Assembly (NCBI GenBank): GCA_017591395.1
Contig: WEDG01000751.1
Location: 92,286-156,285, forward strand
Reading direction: 5' to 3'
Source of the DNA: Schistocephalus solidus
Taxonomy: Eukaryota; Platyhelminthes; Cestoda; Diphyllobothriidea; Diphyllobothriidae
Length of the DNA stretch: 64,000 nucleotides
Shown here: positions 12,003 to 24,439 of the stretch, in pieces
Layout of the letters: each line of letters starts with the position of its first letter
Position numbering within the stretch: the first letter of the stretch is position 1
The notes under the pieces: generated by a model
Told to the model about the DNA's origin: nothing
The model's input: only the letters and a program-made list of their open reading frames with translations
The model's database searches: none
Position numbers and translations under genes: made by a program

Positions 12003-12030
12003 CTAAATCGGCAAGAAAGCGGGCTCGTGG
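12003..12030 (+). other. SINE head interrupted by LINE fragment
   Basis: The tRNA-like start GGGCTCGTGGCTGAATGG is the mirror of the intact SINE head at 40543-40473. It breaks off inside the A box and runs directly into a TAG repeat and the LINE fragment. Confidence 0.6.
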
Positions 12031-13565
12031 CTGAATGGTAGTAGTAGTAGTAGTAGTCGTCGTAGTAGAAGGGGCGTAGGGGTACAAGTTAGGGGTAGCA
12101 CCACACAGATAGCATTTGGTCGCTCCATTTGTCTCGTACAGGTGGTGAATGCTCCTCTGGCCGCCTCTAACTGGTACCCAACTCTCACCTGTGGCTCCTT
12201 GAAGTTGGGTTCTTCCCAGCGGCCACACTTGGGCAACCGTCACGACCGGCGGGCTAAACGAGGTGAGGCTCTCCGGTGTTGTGTGTGCCTCCACACCGGT
12301 GTGTCTGACTCCCGAACTACCCACCTCCCCCTCTCACAAAAACCCTACGGTGGGGGCGACAGCAACCCCGGAGGTGGCCCAGGCTAACTTGGGTCGTTCT
12401 CCCACTAAAACAAAACCGTGACCTATAGCGGAGTTCAGCAGCCGTCTGGGATGTCCGAGCAGCCCTATTTAGGAACAACACTGCTCGCCTCCTCGCGGAG
12501 GAAAGCGCTAGAAAAGGTACCCTATCAAATGCTGGTTATCACGTCTTCTGCAGCCGGCCGCGGCTCGCAGCTCGCAAAATACGCGTTCGTAAAACTCACA
12601 AAAACAACAATACCCCCCGTCCCCATCCCCCTCATCATACCCTCCAGGCTACTCGGGTGAGTCCACTTACACTAGCAGCCTGGAATGTTCCCTTTAAGAC
12701 AATCCTAGGAGCAACCGGCCGGATCGCAGGACGGCGCTAATCGCTCGGGAACTGGCGCGCTACAATGTGCACATTGCTGCTCTCAGCAAGACCCGATTCT
12801 CTGAGCAGGATCAGCTGGAGGAGGTGGGAGCGGCCTACACCTTCTTCTGGAGCGGCCGCCCAAAGGCAGAGTGACGCGACGCTGGTGTTGGCTTTGCCAT
12901 CCGGAACAACATCGTGGGACGTCTCTCCTGTCTGCCGCAGGGTATCAATGATCACCAGATGAGCCTCCACATGGCTCTTAGGGGAGACCAGTTCACCACC
13001 ATCATCAGCGCCTACGCTCCACAATGACGAGCTCTGATGCGGCGAAGGACGAATTAAAAGAGGACCTGCCCGCCCTGCACTGTGCCACTGTGCCAAAAGA
13101 GGACAAGTTAATTGTCCTTGGTGACTTCAACGCCCGCGTCGGGACGGACCACGCTGCCTGGCAGGGAGTGCTGGGTCCCCACGGTCTCGGTAGCTGTAAC
13201 GATAAAAGCCTCCTTCTTCTGTAAACGTGTGCGGAACACCGTCCCCAGCTGACCATACCTTATTCCGCCTTCCGACGCAGGGGAAGACCACGTAGATGCA
13301 CCCTCGGTTGCGGCGCTGGAATCTGATGGACTATATTCTCGTCCGGAGGCGAGATTGACAGGACGTGCTGGTAACCAAGGCGATCCGCGATGCCGATGGT
13401 TGGACAGATTACCGCCTCGTCATCTCTTTTATTAAATTTTACTGCTCCCTGTTTTAATTCCAGCAACCAAATATCCGAAAAACTGGAGAACCTGCATGCT
13501 TCAGATAAAAGCGGCACCGTGGAAACACGATGGGGCCAAATGTTAAATGTCATCCAGTCCACCGC
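12031..13565 (+). mobile_element. RTE-type LINE 5' fragment (L2)
   Basis: This starts with a TAG/TCG simple repeat (12031-12072), then a leader and an apurinic-endonuclease-like domain from about 12680. The motifs LSKTRFSEQDQLEE, YAPQ and LGDFNARVG are recognisable (LGDFNARVG near 13118-13144). It ends at 13565, just where the region before reverse transcriptase begins. The frame breaks at 13026 in an ATGA overlap: TGA closes the first part and ATG opens the second. The same lesion occurs in the copies at 31630 and 41870. A further deletion lies near 13415. Confidence 0.8.
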
Positions 13566-14530
13566 CACAAATGTCACAATAAGGACGTTGACCTGCGCGC
13601 TGTCTTATACTGATGACATGGAAAAAACAGAAAGAATATTATCCTTGTGTATAGGTCGGTATGATCAAATAATGCAGGCACACATTACGACAATATTTTC
13701 TCATGGCCTACCGCACCTGACCCTACAAAGCACCTCCGTTCAATGCAATTTGCTGTACATGACACGAAGAAAGAAACCCACATCTCCCTCCCCCGGTAAA
13801 TACGGGAGGCCTTGTGCAAAATTTAAGGTAGGGTAAATACTCTTGTCGTAGTCGTAACCCAAACAGAAACCCAAAAAGTAACCATATCCCTAAAATTAAG
13901 TCTAAACCCATATCAACCCTAAACCTTATTTTGCTATCAACTCAAATTTGTGTGGAAGTCAGCGCAGGATCCCACGATAAGGGGTTTTCTATTCACGTGT
14001 ACCGTCATGGTACGTTGCAATTTTGTTGAAATTTGTTAGAAAACTATGGTGAATTCCATGCCTTAGACAGGTTCAAGTTGGGTGTAAATCAGTTCTGCGT
14101 GGATTTGGGCAGCATGTCTACAGCATGTCTAATGCTGTCATTTGAAAAAAAAAACATGATAGTGGAAATTACTCGTGGCTTTCATCCACCGGAGATGCTG
14201 TCATCTTGATGGCCGATACAGGTATACTTTCTGCCGTCTTTTGACCGGGTGTTTTGTTAGGACAGAGCGCAGCCCTTTCAGATTAATTCCCTCAAAACTG
14301 AGCCAATTATGCGCACATCGGCTCGCAGTGATCAATGAGGTAACTAGTAACCTACTTTTAATCAGAAGATGCAAAATGTGGACAGCGTACTAGCACAGTG
14401 TTGGATGCTTCAGTCGACTTTATTTTCGCAATGGAGAAGGCAAAACCTTAAAATAATTTACGTTATGATGGGTTTATAATATTCTGCCTGGAAATGGGAA
14501 CGTCAAACGATTTGTAGGTCAGTACTTAAT

Positions 14531-15450
14531 GCACCACCAGTGGCAGGAAGGTTCTGTTTATATTTGCCGAGGATGCACTACGAACCATATTGAGACCAGA
14601 CTGAACTGCGGTTCGCACAGGAACACTCCGGACTGACGCATTAAGCGAGTCCCAACGATTTTTCTGCATAAGGACTTTGGCACTAATACTCAGACTTTTA
14701 AGGTATACAACGAAAACGGCAGTTAGATTTAGTGATTCACAACTTGTCTATGTGGACACTTGTGTTGACCATACGGTCAGAGAATGCGTGATAGATGAGT
14801 AGGAGTGGTGGGGGTGCATTAATCTACCAATTTATGATGACAACACAGAAAAATTGGTGGGAACGTATGTGAGAGGTCACACGACGCTAATTGCTACATG
14901 TGACAAACCTTAAATTACCAATTTATTGACCATGTGAAAAGTTTTAGGCAGACTACTAACAAAGTAATTAGTTGCCGCCTTTTAGCGATCAGTGTACAGG
15001 CTCAATTGTATAGGAAATCTAATATTAAGCATTTACAGCCACTCCTGGACTATAAGTGATTTATACGGATTGGTGATTTACTTAACCTTTGGACCGGAAT
15101 TACTGTGGATTCTGTCTTCACCATGAGAAGCCATCACAGTGGCTTAAAATAGCCGATCAGCGCAATAGCCAAACTAGGGATATCACGATAGCAACACAGT
15201 CGCCTAGACAAACTTTGGACGTAATTCATATATTTCGTTTGTTTGTCAACAAATAGGAAGTGGACGACGTGTATTAGAAAAAATTGTCATTAATATAAGA
15301 TACAAGTGATATAGATTATAGACGAGGGTGACTATTAAAATCCATGGATTCATAAATAACTGATGCCATCATGATAACAATTGCTTATTTTTCAGCATAC
15401 GTCATTTTAGGAGGTATTTACTTCTTTCACTCCTTTCTGGACATGTTTGG
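14531..15450. other. Unique AT-rich sequence
   Basis: No gene, RNA or match to another part of the window was recognised. Confidence 0.5.
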
Positions 15451-15469
15451 ATAAGTATACACAGTAATT

Positions 15470-15775
15470 TTCACAGCCGTAGTATAAATAGTAGCAATAA
15501 TATAAGTATTATCATTATAAGTAGTAGCAATAGTAGCAGTAATAGTAGTAGTAAGAGAAGAAGAATTAATAGTAGTATATTTAATCATAGTAGTAGTTGT
15601 AATAGTAGTAGCAATAGTAGAACTAGATGAAGTAGTAGTAATAGTATAAGTAGTAGTAGTAATCATAGAAGTAGTAGTAGTAGAAGAAGTAGTAGTATTG
15701 GTGGTAGTTGTAGATGTAGTGGTAGGAGAAGTGGTGGTAGTGGTGGTTACAGTAGCAGTAGTAGTGTTAGGGTTT
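15470..15775. repeat. TAG/TAA-type microsatellite
   Basis: About 300 nt of imperfect GTA/TAG trinucleotides. The minus-strand open frame through it is Thr-rich low complexity and is not counted as a gene. Confidence 0.9.
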
Positions 15776-15949
15776 GAAAGAGGTACTGAATTCGGCGTTA
15801 ACATGACAACCATTGGATATTCCCGAAATAGAGTCACGTAAACTCCTTAGAATAAAACATAAATACACACGTTTTAGGCAGTCTTTATGTCCTCAAAAAC
15901 TTCAAGTGTGTCGTCAATGTTTAAGAAACCGAGAATGCACAATTTTCCT

Positions 15950-17340
15950 GCTAATTTACTCCTGCTCAAGTTCCTGCTTTATTTCAGGAAACCTACCGTT
16001 TTCTGGATGTTTTCCTTTGTTTATTGCTGGTAACGTTTCATGTATTTTATAAAAAAAACATCAGCAGTTACTTGAAGGAGACTAGAATGTTGTGTTTATT
16101 TCTGATTCTGACAATTAGGCGCGAAGCGATTTGTCTGTCTAGGAAAGCAATTTGTATAAGTAAAATACAAACATCTACTTAATATTCCGCTCTTTCCTTC
16201 TCCAACAGGCCCATAAACAACCTGGTTCAAAACGACAACAAGACAGAGTGAAACCTAAGCTTATTTAGGATACATTCAAATGTAAGGCAGGTGCTTTCGT
16301 ACAATGACGTTGTTTAGAGTTTTGCGGTCTTTTTAAGGCCTCGGGGTATCTTACTGCTCCATAAATTCAAACACAATTTTTCATTCGAGCAGTAGATTCA
16401 AGACCCTTGCAGCACGTCCAATCGATGAAAAGCGCCTATGATTTTAACTAGCTAGCACTTAACAGCGGAACCAGTGACCGCAAGAAGCCATGCCCAACAT
16501 CTAAATGCCTACATGAACATACGCAGCGTACGCGTCAAGTTAGCCTAAAAGACAATAATCTAACAGAAAATTGCCTAATGCATAGATAATTCTCATGATA
16601 CAGGTAATTTATTTTTAGGCTTGAAAGGAACGGTTTTTGATTTGAAATCATAAATTGTATTGTTGAGTACATGACGATGAATGTGTAATCAGCAGAAGAA
16701 ACGGGTATGGTGACGTTTATAAGACACCTTGTGGGTCCTATCTACATGATAGCCATGAACACCGCTTGCTGCAGCACTCGCTATCGTGGAAGCAAAAGTT
16801 CCCTTTCTCGAGACATTTAACGCATGTTCCATTTCCAAAGCAGTCCGAATCACAAACAAATTGGCCACAACATCTATGAAAAACTGTCTTACTGAAGAAT
16901 TCTCCCTCGGCTATGCACGTTTCCTGACCTAGGAACAAAAAACTATTATAAATTTAATGAACATCTGTATTTAAAAACGTTCATATTTACTGGATTCCTA
17001 AATTGAAAGGGCCTCAACTTACTCTGACTTACATTTTAGTATAAATTTATTAGTTTTTTTCAGGTAAGACAAAAAAACTCGTTCAATATTCCCAAGCTAC
17101 TAAGAGAAAGTCCTTAATATATTGACAACTCCTAATACCGTCAAATTTTTAGTTTTAATAAAACAAGATTAATTCGGTCTTACCAAAGATAACTATTGCA
17201 AATGTGTCTTTAAATTGGGAGTCTTTAAATAGAGTTCAGATTGGACTTAAAATAGACTGATGAATTTCCCCGCCAACATATTAAAACCGAGGCATCTCAT
17301 GGCTTGTGGCAGAATTTTAGGCTAGTTTATTCGCACGTGC
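15950..17340. repeat. Inverted copy of 30213-31625
   Basis: The reverse complement of this block matches the exon 2 region and downstream flank of peptide gene 3, including the segment around CAGAAAACGGTAGGTTTCC (31590). It therefore extends the right arm of IR1 leftwards. Confidence 0.75.
16738..16929 (-). pseudogene. Exon-2-only double-knottin copy with shifted cysteine
   Basis: The frame is open from the CCTAG acceptor to TAG. The second cysteine is Phe (EFFSK in place of EFCSK), and a new cysteine appears in the loop before the sixth (SDCFGNG). Cysteine number therefore stays at 12 but the knot pattern is broken. No signal-peptide exon lies upstream, because the sequence there belongs to gene 2's upstream region. 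I infer a non-functional fragment. It is the mirror of the copy at 4174, but their lesions differ. Confidence 0.75.
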
Positions 17341-18084
17341 TATTCACTATGGCGAATAATTGTGACAGAATAAAGGCAGATACCATATGGTCATGTGATT
17401 GGGTTTAGCAGTAGTGAACCCAGCAAGTACGTAACCGAGGCTTTATTTCAAAATAACAACGGATTGATTTCAGAAATCTGAACCGATTAGATGGGTTCGC
17501 ATTGTACAGAGTGAGTGAACTGTTTAATTAGAAAAAAACTGACATGAGTGGCAATGTAAATGAAGGATTGCATTGACTATGTAGTGCACTTCTGATTTTT
17601 CATTGTAAAACTGCAAGAATATCAAATGTATTTCTCGGCACTAGTTGTGTACTAACCATGAAACCGGGGTGAACTTTGCTCAAAAAAATTGAACCGTGAG
17701 AATACTTTCGTCACTTAAATGATCCACGAAATCCAAACCCCTTGTTTTTCGATTCGCGAACCCTGTGATCGAGGTTCATACACTTTGGGGAACTTTAACA
17801 AGAAAAATCAAAAAATACAAAGTGGACACAACCAGCACTCGTGAACGTTGTCCACAATTAGGATGAAAACACTTAGAACCCGTGACCCGTACCGACCAGC
17901 CCAAGTTAAAGTGTGCCATAGTAGGCACCCGATGCGGCGGGTAAAATGCGCGACATTGTTTAGAGTAAAATACCCTGACTTCCAGACAGTATTGTGCTTT
18001 GTTTATGTTACTCGAGCCCTGGATACACCGAGAACCGCTATGGCCCCAATAATGTCGCCTAGAAGCTTCCTCTCTTCCTTTCCA

Positions 18085-18096
18085 TGGTATAAAAGG
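18085..18096 (+). promoter_or_regulatory. TATA box of peptide gene 2
   Basis: TGGTATAAAAGG lies about 41 nt before the ATG at 18130. About 200 nt upstream, sequence similar to that before gene 3 (28950-29150) is recognisable, supporting a shared promoter. Such spacing leaves a 5' leader of only about 10-15 nt. Confidence 0.7.
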
Positions 18097-18129
18097 CAAA
18101 ACTGAATACGCTGGCAGTAAATTTGCGTG

Positions 18130-21100
18130 ATGTTTACACCATTATTACTGGCCATTGGGCTGTTTTCCATGACAGTCATATGCGGTATGTCTTCTATGTG
18201 TATTTCTTGTCGATTAGCCCTTATTAATCCCTTATACTATTATAATAATAACTGACGAGTTGCGTGGTTAGGCTCCTAGCAAACCATATAGCTATTTTTC
18301 GTTAGAAAATTTTTATCGACGTGAAATTTTTCCTAGAAAAAAAGGTTGAGAATTCCGAGTCCTAGTTATCCTCTGTTTCAAAAACCGGCACATGTATTGT
18401 CAGTAAAAAGACTAAATATACTTCGAATGCGGGTGGATTCATGTGACTACTTTTCCGGTTTCTTATGTCTCCGGTCAAAAATCTGCAACCTGTTAGAATA
18501 ACCTCTGCATACGCGTTGTGCATAGGCTTTAAAGACGGCATCCATCAGCTGGGTCATGAGCACTTCCCAAACCGGAGTACATTGGCGCATTATATGTCCA
18601 GTTATTGCATTTGGCTACAGTTCTGCGTTGTTGGTGATTGCTTATAGGTGACCTCCAACATATAGTTGATACTTGTTTATTTTGAAAGCCAATGGTTGAG
18701 TGTGCGCTCTTATCTTTATACCCAAGTGTTAGTATTGCTGTTTTGGGTAGGGCAGTGATTCGTTCGACGTCAATGTTCATCAGGATAGCAGGTGCGAAAT
18801 TGCGGACCGTAGCACTCCATGCATCGCCAGACAGTTTTTGTGGGTCGACTTGGCGAAGGGGCATAATTCTGCAGCACTTATTTTGGAACATGAATGCCCT
18901 CCTCCACCGCTCAGTACCTCATCCTTACTTTCCCGAATAATGCTGCACAGTGAATAAGTCTTCATTTTGTCGCGAAAACCCACAGACGCTATTAATCCCC
19001 TTGGTTCTTTAGCCTTTTCATTAGTGGCAAATGTGTTGGATCGATGACTTTTCGATATGCGCTGTCTGCTGACACTTTGCGACTAAACCAGCGGGTTTGA
19101 TATTAAGCTGCAAGTTAAGGAAATGGCATTAAATGCCTTTTTTATTTTTCGGTGCAATGCAGAGAGTTTCTAGTGTTAACATTTCAATTGATGACTGGAA
19201 ACCCGAAGGTAGCAAAACCTCAGTTAATCACCTGAGGACGTAGACCTCGATAAATTTTTCTGTCGTCGTTTAGCATTTCAAAGTCCAGTATACTTTATCG
19301 TATTAATGCATATCATTAAGAATAAAATCGAAATAACTTTTATGGCTTGGTTCGGAAAATGTTGCGTGCATAAGAGCTAAACACAATGACAGTACGTGAT
19401 AGTTCCTGCCCTAAATGTTTTAACTATATTTTAGTGCGAAGGAATAAGGCCTTCATAGTCTAATTCAGTTGCTATTTTATGCGTAGTTCTTCCTGAAATC
19501 TTGAAAGGGCTCCACTTTCATTAAATTCCAGTGATAATATTATTTCAAAAATGCCAAATGATATGCCTACTTAGAATACTTATGCCTGATAAGGCCTAAT
19601 TAATCCAGATACCTCGAGGGTTCACAATTGAACCATTTAGGGGTCACGCAAATGTGGCAGTCGAAAGTTCATTAACGACTAGGCCCACCGAACGACCAAC
19701 AACAGGGTGGGCGCAGACGGTGAAGTGAATTTGGAGTAACTAATAGGGGCATCAACCGCATTCTCTCGGCCTCCCCAACCCATTTGACCTGTGTCCTGGT
19801 GAGTTTGAGAAGACGGTAGGTGATAGCATGAGCCGTGGCGAACCCACCTTAAAAACCGAATACGTGTTTTTAAAAACAATTGTGTGCGAACCGTAGACGA
19901 GGATTTCACGCAAACCACGAAGGGCATGGATGGATCCGGCTGAGTTCGAGTGCCATGTAGGCCACAATAATATTGTGCCAATGCAGCTAGAATTATCGTC
20001 ATTAGAGGAGGACCCAGTTACAGCCTTAGTTGGCAGTCCTCAAAGCCACGGCTTCTAATGCACCGTGGTGGATTCCAGCGGGCACGATTGCATGCGTGCA
20101 GAAGGTCAACCGCACTCACGCACACTCTCGCACATTCCTTCCCCGGGGGCCAGTCGATTGTCCGAGCCTGTTAACCAACTGATTCTAAAGGCCATAAGCT
20201 ACTGTCAAACTATCGACGATGCCAAACTTGTTGACCGCATCATCCACCAATCGGGCCTCAGTCGTCGTAGAAGGTCAACCTTGTTGTGTCAGATTGAGAC
20301 GTCGGCTCACATGTGTCCTGCGAGTTGCAAGGGCTGAACGATGAGTGTTATCTGGAGACGCACATGGTCTACAAAGTCGACTTGACTTAACTTTCAGTCG
20401 ATTTGTTCATCCAGCTTCAAAATGCAGGCTACTAGCCATGGTTCTTCTCTTTGAATTATGATGAGGGTCAGTTAAACGAAATGCTTCGCCTGACACACGT
20501 GAAGTGAAGTTGCGGTATATATGCTGAAGTGATTCATTTAAATTTTTGAACGATTCAGCACACAGACAGAAATAATACTTGTCAAAAGCGCAGACGCCTG
20601 CTCCACCGAGTATGTGCCACTGCTCGTGGGCGTAGATGATAGCTGTTCGATTCAGCAGGGGGTCCTCAATCGTTCGCAATGGGTCCTATGGTAGTTACCC
20701 TATTTGCAGATATTGAGCTTTCAAATTCCATCAGCCATTACTACTTAAACATGGGGCAACGGCTCAAATTCCACCGAAAGTTTGATATTATAGTTTGAGC
20801 TGAATTCTATTAAATTCAGTATAATATTGCTTTCTGGTTGGAGCTTGTGAGTACTGTGCTCGTATTCAATTGAGTCTACGCAAAGTAAATAAATTGTTAT
20901 GATTCTTATCTTTCGACATTTTGTCCGTATGACTCAGCTCACCATCGGCCCAAATAACATACCTATACTGTACTTTAATTCACAAAGTAGAGGTCCATTT
21001 TCAGTTTTAGGTTGCACTTATCTTAAAATTTCACAAGACAATCACTTTCAGCCCATAAGCACAGTAACGAATAACACTTCAGTCAATTTTTTCTTCCCAG

Positions 21101-21291
21101 GTCAGGATGCGTGCAAATCCGAAGGAGAATTCTGCAGTAAGACCGTTTTCCATAGGTGTTGTGGTCAGCTCATCTGTGATTTGGACTGGGTTGGCAGTGG
21201 AAAGTGCGTCAAATGCCTCGATAAGGCAAACTTTTGCCTAAAGAACAGCGAGTGCTGTAGCAAGAGTTGTTCGTGGTTTTCCTGTGAATAG
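18130..21291 (+). CDS. Secreted double-knottin peptide gene 2 (two exons)
   Basis: Exon 1 is 18130-18184 (MFTPLLLAIGLFSMT.., 18 codons plus one base, donor GTATGT). Exon 2 is 21101-21291 after a TTTTTTCTTCCCAG acceptor. The phase-1 intron is 2.9 kb. The product is 81 residues with the full 12-cysteine double inhibitor-cystine-knot spacing seen in gene 1. The two knots are separated only by Val-Lys. A possible AATAAA signal lies at 21415. It differs from gene 1 at several loop residues (for example QLICDLDW against RLICDLKK), while every cysteine is kept. Function is unknown; secretion and fold are inferred. Confidence 0.85.
18692..18940 (+). other. Conserved ORF within intron of gene 2
   Basis: An 82-codon frame, the mirror copy of 2357-2109, differing at a handful of residues. 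It lies about 0.5 kb after exon 1, close to the position of the diverged frame in gene 3's intron. The reverse strand (18891-18529) is open as well. Confidence 0.25.
20407..20679 (-). other. Candidate ORF antisense to intron of gene 2
   Basis: A 90-codon counterpart of the frame at 588-917. It starts RTIEDPLLNRTAIIYAHEQW and has four extra residues (about 12 nt) in place without loss of frame. It ends earlier than the other copy. No family recognised. Confidence 0.25.
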
Positions 21292-21332
21292 GATCACTGG
21301 CTGGCCTCATTAACACCATCATACACGTTTCT

Positions 21333-22380
21333 TCTGCCGATTGCATATTTACTGTCATTTGATAAACAATACAACTTCTGCTTTCTTATCACAAACCGTG
21401 TTTTGAACACCTGAAATAAATGAGTCTAGATCCTGAAAATTATCAGTGCGCCTGGCAATGATCCCTCTTATTATTATCACTTAGATGCCTGGGGTACGCA
21501 AGCTGACTATCGTTCATTTGAAGTTTAAGATGTAGGGGGCATGGATTCGAGTGATCACTACCTCCGTATTTCGGGGCAACGCAGTTCACACCACGGACGT
21601 TTGTCACAGTTTCGACGTGCTGTAAGGGCCTTGACCCTTACGATTGAACAAGAAATGATGTCATGCTTCTGTCAACAGTTTCGATACCCTGACAGCGCCC
21701 ACCTGATGCATGGTTGTTTCGAAAACTAGGTTGGGATTCGGTCGGATGTACTGTCGTGATACTAATCTGCCTGCTTAAGACAGAGTGAGCAGGAGTAAGG
21801 TAGTGAGGGTATATGCTCATATTAGAAAATATACGTTGTGTTCCGAAACAGGCAAAACACCTTTCGCCTGTTTGTCATTGTTTGCTGTTAACATGATGCT
21901 TAATTTCCGCCTTCAGTTAGCTCCTGATGTGAACAACCTTGAAACATCCAGATTTAGGGCAACTTAACAAACAGTATGGTTTCTGCATTAAATGATAGTA
22001 ATCTCGCCGGAGAATGGGACAGACTATATCATAAGACTTGTTTGCGTTTATTTTCATTAATAAAGAATCAAACATGGCATGATGACGAGCTTGTGCAAAT
22101 GTTTACGCAAACAGAATTGGAGGGTGTATCAGTAGGGAGCAAAAAAGACCGCAATTTGTCATTATTAGGAGCCACGGTGAGATTAATGGCATGCGGAATA
22201 TCAAAGGTTTGAGGATGAAAAATCAGAACGTAGGTCTTCTGATTTCGGGTTCGTGACCATGCACGTTCGGTTGTCACAGTGTAGCTGCCGAGGACATCAA
22301 AGTTAGCACACAAGCTTTAATAAAGTTTTGATCATGCAATATTTTCATAGGATTGTTAAGCAGCATACGACGGTTTCCAC
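21333..22380 (+). other. Unique sequence with one weak ORF
   Basis: The frame 21976-22212 (78 codons, starting MVSALNDSNLAGEWDRLY) has a protein-like composition and possible donors after it (GTGAGA near 22177). No homologous copy, family or partner exon was seen. The rest of the stretch shows nothing. Confidence 0.2.
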
Positions 22381-22389
22381 CCTATGCGC

Positions 22390-24260
22390 CACAAGAGGAG
22401 TGCGAAGAGATGGTGACTTTAACTTCATTACAGTTAGAATAGACTTGCACTTCATCTACCTCTCTCTCTCTCTTCCACTCCCCACCTGTACCTTGTGTCA
22501 AGGCAAATAAAAGAAGGCTGGATTAGGGAGAGGGCGGAGGATCACGCACTGACGTCCAAAGCATAACACACCAACACAGGGAGGGGCACCTCCGACCATA
22601 CCTTAGTGTGAGTGCCAAAATGACCACATTAAGAAGGAGCCATTGCAGCCAGACTCTCAGTCAGCCAGTCGTCAATTGCGCGCGGACGCACGCATTGGGC
22701 TGACCACGCGGTTCGCGTTATCCCGTCAGTTGGCAACTTTCCAAGCCACGTCTTTTAGCGCACCTCGATAGCTTTAACCGCGTCAGATTAGGCACAGTGA
22801 GGACAAATGCACCGAGCCGTCGACCTCACGCTCGCTCCCACCCCCAGAATCAGACCGCCATCCGAGCCGGTCAGTTGTCTGATGTGGGTGTGGGCACATT
22901 GGCCAACAGGCCGGCGTACTCGTCTTTGCGCGGCACAGTGCGACCTGGCCCCCTGAACGCCCACAGCAGGATTCGCAAACCCAGAGGGTAATAAGGGCCA
23001 TCACCGTCTGATTCCCGTTCCACTGGTCAACTACGCAACGCACAACACACAATGGGCCGACGGCGTGGTCTTGTGCAAGCGTCAGTTGGCAGCCTTTCAA
23101 GCCACGGTTACGAGAAAACCGTGATGATGGTGAGGGTGTTTTGTATGTATTGATGGGCGTTATTGTGTGTTGATGTGGTTTAGCCTACGGTGCTTTACCA
23201 GAGGTTATCCTGGAACCGCATGCGACTTAATAGGTCCATGCGGTGTGTGAAGGTGCGGGAACAGTGAAGGTCATGGAGGTGGCGTGGCGACTGTCTGTCG
23301 GAGCCCCAGACCCGGATTCGCCAGTTTCTGTGCGATAGATTCGCAAGTGAACGATCAGACCGATGCGTGAGGCAAAGTTACAAGCGAGGTGTGGAAAGGA
23401 GAAGTCAACAGGGGACAGGGTGGTCGTCATTTTTGGTAGTGGTGGTGGTGGTGGGAAGGACAGAACCTGTGCTTGGGGTATCAGTGCTGTCGAAATTGCC
23501 GTGAATTCCACTGCCATAGATGCGCATGCGGCCGAATAGACTCATGCAGTGAGTGAATGCGCAAGGGCTGTGATGGCAGCGGATGCATATAGTTCTGCAG
23601 TGGGTTCATGCTCCAGGCACTGGTTCGCTTTTCTTTGTGTGAAGTGTTCGCATGTGACCAGTCAGGCCGATACGTGAGGTGAATGTGCGGTCGCGATGGG
23701 GACAGTTTAGGACTGATCCCCATCGCTGGTGGTGGTGGTTGTTGTGGTATCAGGTAGCGAGTAGTCGGTGGAGGTTCCGTCGATGGTGCGAGTTTGGGAA
23801 GTGGTGGCGGCGGTGATCGTCGTGTGGTCTGGAGCAGGGTTAACAGAGGAAATGTTCGCTGACGCAGAACCTGAAGTTATCCGACTGTTGTTGTATTGCA
23901 TCCGAAGGTGTCCAACTAGGCCGATCCACGCACGGAAAGTGTGTTGACTATGTGGGCGAGTTGGCAGGGCTCAGGCATTGGTGGTGTTCATCCGCGGTGC
24001 TTGTGACATGCGAGCCGCCCTCTTGGCCCTAGCAGCGGCGATCCGGTTGCCTTCGCATATTGCTGCGCCAGTCTTCATTGATCTTCTCCAGACCATTCTG
24101 TCCTATTCGAGGTTCTCTAAGGTCACCGGGTTGATTTGCCGTTGCCCCAGAGAGTTCTTCAATGTGTCCATTTAGCCTTATTTTTGTCTCCCTTTCCTGC
24201 GAGTACCCGTAGCGACATCTACATGGAAACCTTGTTTGTGTAGTTTCTCGTCGTCCATTC
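22390..24260 (-). mobile_element. RTE-type LINE 3' fragment with zinc fingers (L6)
   Basis: On the minus strand, the end of the region after reverse transcriptase (about 24260-24000) leads into zinc-finger sequence (23950-23230; FASRIGLIVHLRIYRTETG is clear) and then a tail with one 3'-UTR unit near 22560-22390. Frames are broken several times. The 5' part is missing beyond 24260. Confidence 0.7.
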
Positions 24261-24439
24261 TCTGTTCCTGCCAGTGAAATCTGTTGACTTTTTTAGATCA
24301 GGACCAGTGTTTTATAAGGGGCCTTCGAAGCAGATGTAGGGAACACCTTTTCCGCAAATCCTTTGACTTTGTTTCTCATTACCGTCTTTTATTGAATGGA
24401 GTAGCTTTTGTATCAAATGGAAGCTTCTACATTTGATAG

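Larger units (their letters stand above)
10280..14530. repeat. Left arm of inverted repeat IR3
   Basis: 10280-12030 matches the reverse complement of about 40540-42280, and 13566-14530 matches that of about 38400-39330. Between them this arm carries a LINE fragment (12031-13565) where the other arm has about 1.2 kb of unique sequence and a SINE. Confidence 0.8.
16370..21332. repeat. Right arm of inverted repeat IR1
   Basis: This is the reverse complement of 1-4660. It carries intact peptide gene 2 on the plus strand and an exon-2-only copy on the minus strand at 16738-16929. Confidence 0.85.

Noticed and set aside
15427..15837. 136-codon Thr-rich open frame
   Set aside because: It is a trinucleotide microsatellite read in one frame.
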